Source: Syngnathus acus (taxonomy: Eukaryota; Chordata; Actinopteri; Syngnathiformes; Syngnathidae). Taken from it: DNA of 64,000 nucleotides. Numbering within the stretch: the stretch's first letter is position 1; each line of letters starts with the position of its first letter. The position numbers and the translations under genes are program-made. The stretch spans positions 11,628,786 to 11,692,785 of the forward strand of contig NC_051100.1 in NCBI RefSeq assembly GCF_901709675.1, read 5' to 3'. This document shows, piece by piece, positions 1-10,700 of this stretch. The notes beneath the pieces were generated by a model, which did not search any database, was not told the origin of the DNA, and saw only the letters and a program-made list of their open reading frames with translations.

Positions 1-616
1 ATCAGTGCAATCCTGCTGAACACCTGCAAAAACAAAACACAACCAAGAAAATGACCTCCTCCAAGTCCAAATGATAATAAATCATAGTGGCAGCCACATC
101 AGGCAAACTGCTGGAGTACTAAGTGAGTGGGATGCCATCGCCATCCTAGCAGGCCCCACCTCTTAAAGGCTTATGAATGAATCAAAATGGGACTAATATT
201 TGCGGGAGCAGGGAATCAAACGTGCAACCTCGATATTGAAATCCTCTCCCATTAACTTGGCAATCGTTTGCCAAGTGTGTTTTTACCGTGAAGAGTTCGG
301 AGCGAGGCTGGTGGATGGTGACGATCACGATACGGTTCCTGCGGGCCAGCTGGGCCAACAGTACCACGATCTGATTGGCCGTCATGCTGTCCAGCCCCGT
401 GGTGGGCTCGTCCAATAGGATCACTCCTGCCGATGAGGACATCGTGCTCGCTTAAAACTTGAAAACTCAGTGCAGATAAGCTCCCACTTATTTAGGACTT
501 AATTAGTCTAATGAGGACAATTAAAAGATTGTCTCTCAAAGTGCAATTAAACGGAGATTAATTCATTTTCTGCTTGATTGGAGAGGAAGCCAATGGGAAC
601 TCCTCAAGGTCCGTGT

Positions 617-663
<47 letters not shown>

Positions 664-2779
664 CATTCTATCCCGAATGATGAGGACAAGAGCCTCAGTC
701 CTCAGCGGAGTTGCGCAGACCTGATAAAACAAGCCATGAGCTGTCACTCTCGGTCTCATGGTGGTTTGATACCAGCAGACGTTACTTTCTCCTCCATCAT
801 CCTCCGTCGACTTACGGGGGTCCTGAAGGAGCTGGCCGGCGATGGAGACCCTCCTCCTCTCGCCTCCGGAGATTCCCGGGAAAACGCGGCCGCCGATCAC
901 ACTGCGGGCCACGTGGCTCAGACTCAGCTCGGCCATCACCGCTGACACCTTGAAAGGCGTTGCACACCAACAATGGAGTATCATGATGACTTAAAATTGT
1001 ATCACCAAATTACTCATGCTTATTGACATATTTGAAAAAAATCATTTTAGTGTTTTAATGCATTCACGTTTATTGCATCATACAAAGTTTGTGTTAATTA
1101 AATAAATAAATAACATGCAATATGTTTATTTTTTTAGAAGCATTTTTTATAATATGTGCCTATGCAAAATGTGCTCATGTTGGGTCTCACCTTGTTTTGG
1201 ATGTCTTTGGCCGAGTGCTTTCTGAGCGCCAGTTGGGCCGTGTAGGTCAAAGTCTCCTCCACCGTCAGATAACTCAGGAGGTTGTCGCTCTGGTAGCGCA
1301 AACAAAACATATTGAATATTTCTCGTACATATCAATCTTTTTTTTTTTTGGCTCTATGTTGATGCGTAGTAAAGACGTAGCGACTATGAAGGCTGTGTGG
1401 TGACAACTGTGTTGACACGCGGTGAAGACTGTGTTGATGCAAGCGTGTTAAAACACGGGAAGACTGAAACTTTCCAACGCACGCTGAAACGCACTTGACA
1501 ATGACACACACGCAGACACTGCTTGAACCTCAATTAACACGCCGTCCAATTGCATTCCTCGGCAGAGTCTCTCCTGCGAATGACTTGAATATCAGGTGCC
1601 CATATCAGCTCCTCATCTGCAGCTTAGCAGACAAAGTTAATGGCAAGGCTTAGCCTGGACCTACAAATGTGTGTGCATGTGCGTGTTATCAGCCAGCGGG
1701 GAGATAATTTGAAAGGGGCTGTTTTAAGCCACTGTTTTTAATTCAGGCTTCGGATACACTTGAGCACCTCTCACTGATGGATTAGGAGCATGAGGAGGCC
1801 ACGGAGCAGCAAAAAAAAAAAAAAAAGTTTATCCAAGTACTGACAAAGCTTTTGCAAGACTTTCTTCCTGGAGTTTGCCAAGGCAAACAGCAACAATTGT
1901 TGGCATTGCGGGTGTCACCTGCAGCACGTAGGAGAAGCAGTCCTGGTACTCTTCTCTCGCCAGTTTTCTGCCGTTGACGAAGACGTCACCCGACAGGCTT
2001 CCGGAGTTGCCGATTCTTCCCGAGATGGCGTCCAGCAAGGTGGTCTTTCCGGAACCTGTGCAAAATACTCACACTCAAGCTAAAATGCCACACTTCGGGG
2101 GTAAGTGTTGCAGTTTCAGGGAACCCGACGCCAAAACAAGACAACAGCTGGCAGCCTACCTGAGTTACCCAGGATGCCCATAATCTGCCCGCTGTCCACA
2201 TGGAAGGAGACGTTGTTGAGGATCTGCCGAGTTCGTCGCTTCCTGTAGGAGGGCAGGTTCCACCAGGGGCCGATGCGCTCGCTGCAAAGAAACAAATGTC
2301 CACACAAGGAACATAATGCAACACATTTTGGAACCTGGCCCAAGTCTAAAACAAAGCCTAAAAGGCCTAACTGTGCCCATGTGTCGCATTTTTTTCCTTC
2401 TTCTTTTTTGGTATTTTTGCAGTTGTGCGTGGTTAGGAATCAGCATTTGCGCCGTTGTGGGTGTGAACACAGAGTTAGACAAGCAAAACAAGGGTTACAA
2501 CAAGGATTAGGACTCAAGACCAAGACCTGGAGTCAAACAACCCCATTGTGGGCAAAACGGGATTCACACCAGGGCTTTGACAACCAGTATTAGAACTTGA
2601 CTACGGTTCCAAAGCTCCCACCTGACTGCGTAGGTGATATTGCTGGCACTGAGGCTGCACCGAGGCTCAGCAGTCTCATCTCCGCCGTCCTCCTCGACTT
2701 CCGACACAAACTTGAAGGACTCTTGGACCTCGCTGTCCAGGCCGGGACTCTCCGGCTTCATCGAGTACTGTCCGCTCAT
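1..2779 (-). CDS. abcg5: ABCG5 sterol half-transporter, 5' part (truncated by window edge)
   Basis: Half-size ABC transporter that pairs with Abcg8 to export cholesterol and plant sterols at apical membranes of liver and gut. Seven coding exons read in one frame: 2622-2779, 2160-2281, 1919-2055, 1191-1289, 816-948, 287-426 and 1-23 (cut). About 270 residues of roughly 650 are present, covering the nucleotide-binding domain. Visible motifs: Walker A GNSGSGKTT (91-99, Lys97), Q-loop Gln139, signature [10 protein letters not shown] (198-207), Walker B with Asp222/Glu223, D-loop GLD (227-229), H-loop His255 in IHQPR. All splice phases agree and each junction is GT-AG. The start ATG (2777-2779) opens an acidic cytosolic N-terminus. 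Human ABCG5 has ISTGE in the signature, whereas this copy is canonical. The membrane domain lies outside the window. Introns hold a (GT)n tract (613-659) and an A-run near 1810-1826. Confidence 0.95.
613..659. repeat. (GT)n microsatellite in abcg5 intron
   Basis: GT dinucleotides with one CT interruption, in intron 5 of abcg5. Confidence 0.97.
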
Positions 2780-3094
2780 CTTCAGCCCGCATCCACATGA
2801 GCTCCAGCTCCCCGCACACTAACAGGAGAGAGCCATAAACACGAGACTGGGGCATGTGGCCTTATCTCAGGGAACTTTGATCCAGACTCGCATAAAGCGG
2901 ACGGGGAGGCGGGCAGCTTCTCCTGGAACGCAGCAGCTAATGTGACGGCACATCATTTCATAGGAGACTTTTCCCGGAGCGGACACGGAGACGCAGAGGA
3001 AAGCTGGAAAAAAGAACATCAAGAAGAAGAGAGGAGGAGGTGCGCACGGGGGTGAGATGACCATCTGACCCGACAAGTGTCGTCTTGCGTCATC
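2780..3094. promoter_or_regulatory. Bidirectional promoter shared by abcg5 and abcg8
   Basis: The two start codons are 315 bp apart and point outwards, as in mammals, where the pair is co-regulated from one short intergenic region. Seen directly: a GATA-type site (TTATCT, 2862-2867; AGATAA on the minus strand) and, three bases on, a DR1/HNF4-like element (GGAACTTTGATCC, 2871-2883; minus strand GGATCAAAGTTCC). Family knowledge: HNF4alpha and GATA factors have been reported to cooperate at the mammalian ABCG5/ABCG8 intergenic promoter. Transcription starts cannot be placed from sequence, and part of this stretch must be 5' UTR. Confidence 0.8.
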
Positions 3095-6000
3095 ATGGAC
3101 ACAAATAGTAGCTTGACTCACACTAATGGATCACCGCAGGTCAGTTCTCGTTTCATGCTTGTGAAGTTTTAAAAATGGTTTACCTGCTGCATGGATTTGA
3201 CTCAGTCATGACAGCAAGACACAAAACTCAAGTAGGCTTGGAAGCAGCGAGTAGGACTAAGGGTACCTTTTTTGTAATCAGTTGTTCTCATCAGAGGAGG
3301 ACAGCAGCCTCTACTTCACGTACAGCGGGGACTGCAACCAGCTGGAAGTCAACAACCTGCACTATGAGGTGGGTGACAACTTGGACACGGCCAGCACATA
3401 GCATGCAGCCTCCAAGCAAGTGTGTGTGTGTTTGTGTGTGTGTGTGTGTTGACACCAGGTGGACACGGCGGCGCAGATTCCCTGGTATGAGAAACTGTCA
3501 GAGTTCAAGCTGCCGTGGGAGGTGAAAGGTGACAAGCAGACGGCCATCAACAAACTGAGCCTGCGCGTCCGCAGCGGCCAGATGCTAGCTGTCATCGGGA
3601 GCTCGGGTAAAAACGCTTAAGAGATTCAGAGACAACTTTTAAGTGAGTCGTGATCAACATGCGGTCGCGCCGACGCAGGCTGCGGCAAAACGTCACTGCT
3701 GGACATCATCACGTGTCGAGACGAGAGCGGCGGCGTGACGTCCGGCCACATTCTGATCAACGGTCGCCCCAACACGCCTCAGCTGGTAAAGAAGAGCATT
3801 GCTCACGTGCGGCAGGACGACCGCCTCCTTCCTCACCTGACCGTGCGCGAGACGCTCGCCTTTGTGGCCAAACTCAGGCTGCCCACTCACTTCACGCAGG
3901 CCCAGCGGGACCAGAGGGTAACGCCGCCGGGTCGACCAAGGCCTGCATTAGATCGTCAGGTTCCAAAAAGTTGTTCCTCTCCTCAGGTGGACGATGTCAT
4001 CGCTGAGCTGCGACTGAGGCAGTGTGCCCACACCAGGGTGGGAAACGACTACGTGAGAGGGATTTCTGGGGGGGAGCGGAGGCGGGTCAGCATAGCGGTC
4101 CAACTCCTCTGGAACCCAGGTTAAAACACCCTCTGGACCCTCTCCAGTTACCCCCAAACCAACTATTTCGTGTTCCAGGTATTTTGATTCTGGATGAGCC
4201 CACGTCGGGTCTGGACAGCTTCACGGCCCACAACCTGGTCATCACGCTGTCCCGCCTGGCCCGGGGGAATCGTCTTGTTCTGCTGTCAGTCCACCAGCCT
4301 CGCTCAGACATCTTCCAGCTCTTCGACCTGGTGGTCTTACTGTCGTCAGGCTCGGCCGTGTACTGCGGTGCCGCCCGGGAAATGGTGCCCTACTTCACAG
4401 CGCTGGGCCACCCGTGCCCTCGGTACTGCAATCCTTCCGATTTCTACGGTATGACCTCAAGGGTTCTCCGCCTTGTTACCACGCACGTAGAAGATATCTG
4501 ACAAGGTTGTTTTTTTGCACGCTAGTGGACCTGATCAGTATAGACCGCCGTAGTCCCGAGCGAGAAGCCCAGTGTCTGGAGCGGGCCCGGATGTTGGCGG
4601 AGCAGTTTTCGGAACGGGTTGGGGACACCGACGACCACATGTGGAAGAGCGGCACGGCCCTGATGCACTCTGAGAGGTTGCTTTGTACTTAGCATGTTAG
4701 CAATTTATCAACCTTCATTGCTCCTATTAGAAATAAGGGGGACAAGTTGCTATGTAGCAACTGCTAACATGCTAAATGTTAGCATTTGATCAGCAAGGAT
4801 TGGAAATGGTACCTGACTTCAGGGTGGGAATTTTCAAATAATTTGCTTCCCACTGTTTTTGCTATCTTGCAATTAGGTTGCAGTATGTTAGCATAGCAGC
4901 ATGAAATAATATTAAAATAATCAATTTTTTGGTTCCCGGTTTGCAGCAGCTCCTCGCAGCCCGGCAGGACGGAAGACGACCGAGTTGTCGTCATCTCTAA
5001 AGTGAGAGACAGACTACCGGGCCTCCAGCAGTTTGCCATCCTCATCAGGCGCCACATGTACAACGACTACCGAGACCTGGTCACCGTGCTGGTCCACGGC
5101 CTGGAAGCCCTGCTCATGTCCCTGCTGGTGGGCTTCCTGTACTACGGCGCTGGAGAGCAGCCTCTGTCCATTCAGGACAGTGTGGCCCTGCTCTACATGA
5201 TTGGAGCGCTCACGCCCTTTGCTGTGGTGCTGGACGTCATAGCTAAATGTGAGAGTTCTTTTCTATCAAACGCCCGACTAAGTTCACGGTTCAAGGCCAT
5301 TCGACGCAAGTCATATACGTTATCAACAATGATGACGCTCAATCAAAAGATGAAGTTGATTATGTGTACAGATAATGACTGAAACAGCCAGCACGACTTG
5401 AAACCAAAGTCCATCATCAAATCTCTGAATGCTTCACGAATGACATGATTTTGAGAGATCACGTTGCTCAGCTAGTTGATAGGCGGTGCTAGCGCAAGTC
5501 GAACACGTTTCAAGTTCTGAGCAAATGTTTTTTTGTAGGTCACGCAGAGAGGGCCATGCTCTACCACGAGCTGGAGGATGGCATGTACTCCGTCACTTCC
5601 TACTTCTTTGCAAAGGTATGGCGCATCAAACCACCACAAAGGGGCAGCCTTGCTCCATGTTGGTTCCACGGTGTCTGTACTCCGCTAAAGCGTTGCATGA
5701 TTGTAACCTCAAGGAGATACCGTTGACTTACTACTAAAGTAACTTGTAAAATCAAGTAATCAGTAAAGAAACGAAGATACGTTCAAAATCATATCATCAT
5801 TGAAGTGACTGTTACTTTTTCAAGATACCTGTGGAGTCACCAATTCGTAGATTGTCTTTAATATTTTTCAAGATACTTTCAAATATTTTGCTATCAATTG
5901 CTAAGCAAAGGTGGCTCCGTAAGGATTTTGCATTGGGCCCGCAGTCGACTATGCCAGGATTTCGATGAGCCTGGTTTGTGGCTGCAGGTGTTGGGGGAGT

Positions 6001-6858
6001 TACCTGAGCACTGCGTGTTCACCCTGGTGTACGCGCTGCCCATCTACTGGTTGGCGGGCCTGAATGAGGCCCCGGAGCGCTTCCTGCTCAATTTCCTGCT
6101 GGTTTGGCTGATGGTCTACTGCAGCCGAGCCATGGCGCTCTTCGTGGCCGCAGCGCTGCCTACTCTGCAGACCTCCGCCTTCATGGGCAACTCGCTCTTC
6201 ACCGTGTTCTACCTGACAGGGGGCTTTGTCATCAGCCTGGAGAACATGTGGCTGGGTGAGCCGACGCACCGTGTCGGGTCGACTCGGCCGGGTTGGACGA
6301 CATTTGTAAAATTGCTTCCCACGTGTTGCAGTGGCGTCGTGGCTCTCTCACGCCTCTTTCATGCGTTGGGGCTTCCAGGGGCTTCTGCTCGTGCAGTTCA
6401 GAGGAAACAGATACGCCATCAGCGTCGGCAACTTCACCCTGGACGTGGATGGAATAAATGCAAGTCAAACACATTTACAATCGCACAAAGAAATAATTTA
6501 TTGTACCACAAAAGATGATGAATGGTGTGATGCCCTCGCACGTGGTAAAGGAGAGACACAATTGTTGAAACATGGGAGAACAAAATAATCAACAATTATT
6601 GAATAAATAAAGTAAAATAAACTCCCATTGCAATCATAATTCAAGTGTTAATTTACCATTCATAAATTGCAAATATTTTACAGTGAGGAAGAAATATCGT
6701 GTGTGCGTGTGTGTGCTCAGGTGGTAAAGATGATGAACATGAACCAGTACCCTCTGTACTCGTGCTACCTGGTGCTGCTGGCCGTGTGCTTGGTCTTCAT
6801 GGTGCTCTACTACATCTGCCTCAAATTCATCAAGCAGAAATCCAGTCAAGACTGGTGA
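3095..6858 (+). CDS. abcg8: ABCG8 sterol half-transporter, complete
   Basis: Partner of Abcg5 in the sterol export heterodimer. Twelve coding exons: 3095-3139, 3282-3368, 3459-3606, 3679-3917, 3987-4119, 4179-4448, 4526-4676, 4947-5248, 5539-5615, 5988-6255, 6332-6459, 6721-6858. They sum to 661 residues (human 673), all phases agreeing. Nucleotide-binding domain: Walker A GSSGCGKTS (91-99, Lys97), Gln139, signature [10 protein letters not shown] (199-208), Walker B Asp223/Glu224, D-loop GLD (228-230), His256. Six hydrophobic segments follow at about 390-415, 425-445, 487-508, 516-542, 548-570 and 629-652. The C-terminus [10 protein letters not shown] nearly matches human. Human ABCG8 has Arg-Ala in place of Lys-Thr in Walker A, whereas this copy is intact. 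Intron 2 is 90 bp and mostly (GT)n; intron 11 is GC-AG. Intron 7 contains short palindromic GCTAACAT-type repeats (about 4689-4790). Confidence 0.96.
3420..3449 (+). repeat. (GT)n tract next to abcg8 exon 3 acceptor
   Basis: About 30 bp of GT with one TTT interruption, filling a third of the 90-bp intron 2 and ending nine bases before the exon. Confidence 0.95.
6460..6720 (+). other. abcg8: GC-AG intron (abcg8 intron 11)
   Basis: The last codon of exon 11 is AAT (6457-6459), followed by GCAAGT, the textbook GC-type donor. The acceptor is ...GTGCTCAG at 6713-6720. Only this donor keeps phase 0 and gives the human number of residues (17) between the conserved GNFT and the YPLY motif. The nearest GT donors either shift frame (GTCAAA four bases downstream) or remove five residues (GTGGAT at 6444). 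Confidence 0.8.
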
Positions 6859-7758
6859 ATGTGATCCTCATTATCACCTCACCTCAGCAAAGTTTGACCC
6901 CCCTGTGGAAAATAATCACAAAAATGCTTTTAATAAAGACAACAATTATGATGGAAAACAGCAAAATGAAACGATTACCTTGTTTTTTCCGTCATTGTGG
7001 GGTACCGCAGTCTGCTGCTGGATGGCAGCAGAGCACCGCAGGAATGTGGACGTGAAGGCGGTGAGGGGAGGGGGGTAATATTTGCATGTTATTAAGCTTA
7101 ACAATGCTTGTACTGTATGCATGTGTCAGTATAAAATATGTGTAAAGAAATGAAGGGAAATGCCATAAAATAAAAAGATTGTATGTTGAATATTGTATAA
7201 AATTGGTTTTGTAAGCAGAGGACACATGTAAATGCATCCATTGCATATTAGGCCAAAATAGTAAAGCATTCAGTCAAATAACTACTATCGTGTAGTTGAT
7301 CTGTTTTTATTTTTAGTCATGTTTAGACTTTAAAATCTAATTTTGAGTAGGAAAATCAAAATTTCATATTAAATGCCAAGTTACAATTCACAGTAATATC
7401 ATATGATCATTTTTAATCATCAAAATTATTTTTGATTTCTAATACTCCAAACACAGGATGATGACATCAGCTTTTATTAACTATGGTAAATACAAAACAT
7501 AAAGGAAAAGTGGTATCCAGTTATTAGATATGATAAAAATGAGCAACTAATTTGTCTTTTTTTGCACGCTCACTCCCTCTACACAGCACTGATAACACAA
7601 CATGTGGGTTCCTAACATTATTTATTAGCATAAATACTTCTGTACACAGTCATCACAGTCATGTGGATAGCAGAGGGCAAGATAGCGGAACACCACTTAC
7701 ATTAAGTAAAAAAAAAAAAAGAAATCTAAATGGAGGATGACGACAAAGGGTTCGGGCT
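6859..7758. other. Convergent 3' intergenic gap abcg8 / lrpprc with poly(A) signals
   Basis: The two genes end tail to tail 900 bp apart. An AATAAA for abcg8 lies at 6932-6937, 74 bp after its stop. On the minus strand, AATAAA signals for lrpprc lie at 7621-7626 and 7473-7478. The rest is AT-rich with no coding signal. A further AATAAA-like run near 7165-7175 could serve a longer abcg8 transcript. Confidence 0.6.
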
Positions 7759-10700
7759 TTAGTCGTCGTGGGGTTGAGCTTTGACTGTCGTCCTCTCTTT
7801 CAATTTGTCGGCGTAGAACTTGAATGACTCCTGTGGAGGAAGACAGACAGGTTGGCATTAAACCCAAAATGGCACTCAGGTGACGTGCGTGCGTGCGTGC
7901 GAGTGAGTGCGCCCTCCTGGGTGCGTTTAAATAGCTTCCACTCTCTAAACAGGTTGTCTCCTTTCATCTTTAAATCCCCATTAATACACTAAGAAAGGAT
8001 TTGACACAAGTACACACACACATAGACGACCTCTTGTTAATTAATCAGTGTTTTGAGCCACACCAGGTATGGTTATGTGTTTTGTTCTTGTTTGGCTGAA
8101 TGGATGGATGGAAGTTTTCTGAACTTAATTTGTTCCGTGAGCAAATGTCAAATCAATGCCCCGCACTGAAATTTGTAAACCAGGATGACCGTGCCGTTTT
8201 CTGCCTCCCGAAGGCCGAGCACGTCACTTCACTCTGCTGACGGATGTTGAATAATACAAGAGCCTCTCTTACCTTCATCCCACAGGTGAGTCGGGCTGCC
8301 GGCCCACCTGCCTCCGGGGGCCTCATGAGAGCCTACTGAGTGTACGTATATACAAAACGCGGTTTCCGAAAATAGGCCCTCAGCTACTTACATCATGTGT
8401 CAAGTGCTAAAAGGCTCCAAAGTAGCAGAAATAGCCAGACAGCACTCATTGATACCAAAGGCGCCCCGTGTCGTCACTCTGCTGCCGTCCCATTTGCGCT
8501 CAAAGTGCTCCGTGGCTCATTTTAAAGCAGAACTTTTCAGTGCGTTTTGAAGACAAACTTCATTGTCTGCTTTGCTAATTCAATATTTTTAAAGAGATTG
8601 TTTTCTACATTGACGTAGCTTGGTGAATGGGCATTTGGATTATTTTCATTGAACATGTAAATGTCATTTCAAATTCAATTAATCAAAAATACTTGGATGA
8701 AATTATTCTTTCCGAGTATTTTGTTTTTTCTAATCAACAAATGATTTGGTGTTGACTGTGGAGTTGCGATGCAGCGGCGGGACTCACGGAGGGCTCAGGG
8801 AAGGGCGCCGTTTCTCCCGCCTGACGATATAAGACAGCCAGCCGCTTGAGTGACAGCTCATCCACGACCAGTCCCTCCTCCTGCATGCGCTCGTGCAACG
8901 CCTTGGCCGACGCCAGGTCTTTGTCCGCGGCTGCCATTTGGAGAAAGCGTGACTCGTACATTTACTTAACAAGGCTTTTGACACCTTGTTAAAGTCAAAT
9001 TCAACTTTCAAGATGGATTTCCAAGCTTTCAAGCAACTCAAATTTGTGCTGCGGAGATATTAATTAAAAAGAACGTCGTCGCAATTCAAGTATTATATCA
9101 AAATGAATTAAAAACCTATTTCTCAATGAAACTTGGAAGCAAAAGCCATTAGCAGACCTTGCTTGCTCCAAGTTCAAGCACTTCAAAAGCACTTTAGCCA
9201 CATTTGCGGCACTTTATGAACCTTGAGTTAAGTACGAGAAAGAATCGCAAGCATGGAGGAACCGCGTAAAGCACATCAGAGTCAACATTAAATATCACTT
9301 CAGCGAGCAAAGGGCTCATTTTGTCCCCCATAAGCAGCATCAAAATAAACGTCATGTCCAAAAATGTTTAGCGTTTATCTTCCTCCGTTTCTTTCCTTCC
9401 AAGAAGAAATAAGCAGGTTATGTCTACTGAGAAATGAAGAGGGAACCCAAGTGCGCTAACGCAAGTGCGCTAACGCACAGCCCCTTTGAGCAGCTGGCTA
9501 ATGCTAATGAAATAGTCATGTCCGCTCGCCTTTGGACACTCGGCGTGTAAGACAAAGAAGCGCTGAGTGGCAGCTCGTGTAGCGATTAGCACGCTAGGCT
9601 AAGCAGGACGGCTAACTCATTAGCCGACATGTGTTCTTCAAGAAGCCCAGCTTGTCTTTTTACTGTGCTTCGGCACACATACATTTAAATGAACATCCAT
9701 TATTGTCTGGGTTGGGGACCGACCGGGATAACGCTAAAGCAAACATTTACAAACATTGAGCCCTGTCATGAATCAATATCGTCAAACATAAATAGGGCAC
9801 AAATACGCCACGGTGCGGCTCTTACCGTGACACTTCATTAAGTAAGGGTACAGCACTTCCTTCTCAGTAAAGTCGGGGATCAGACTCAGCAGGGTCTGGA
9901 TTTTGCCAACCTAAAAACGGAAAGGGACAGGTAGCGCCATTTCCAGGCTAATGACAAAAAGAAATAAAGAACAAAACGGGACCGAACCTGTCCTGGCCGC
10001 CGAGACACTTGCGCCAGGAAGGATACCAGTGTTTCCTTCTGCTCGGCCAAGGCGTTCACCCTCTGCAGCGAGAGATGGAAAATGAAGGAAATATCGTTTA
10101 AGAGGAGACTCGTGATGCCTTTAACACAAATCCAAAATAATCAATAAAGGCCTTGAGTTGCCAGCCTTGGATTAATCTTAAAGTGCATGGACAGAGATGA
10201 GACGTGTGACATAAATCCTTCTTTCTTAATCCGAACGGATCCTGAGACATGTCAAATGCGAACATTCTTACACAACACGGCTCTGCGTGAATTTCACGTC
10301 TGCATGCGTATGTGCTTCTGAACGAGAGTACAATCGGGCAATTAGAGCCACGCGGTGCACTTGGGTTCCATCCCTGGCCTTTGATTTCTTTATCTATTCA
10401 TTTTGTCCTCGGTCCCCTGCGCGACCCGACCGCTCCTAAAAGCTGCAGCTGCTCCGGGGGAACGTCTCACCCTTCCTCTCCACTTACACATGTTCCTGCT
10501 TGTACTTCTTAACGACTCGCCGCCTGCCCCCCACGCGGCCGCACGCCGCCTTTCTTGATAGGCTCGTATTGTGCGTGGTGCCCGTCTACTTAAAAGCTTT
10601 TCGGAGTTTTTTGCTTCACTGTGTGATGGGATGGGCGCGCTTGCTTTGCTCCGGCAAGGCCTTAAGAGGTTATACGTGAGGGACGGCGGATGAAAAACTT

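Noticed and set aside
6444-6459. Alternative GT donor for abcg8 exon 11 (GAC|GTGGAT)
   Set aside because: It keeps frame but removes five residues that restore the human spacing; GCAAGT is a much better donor match.
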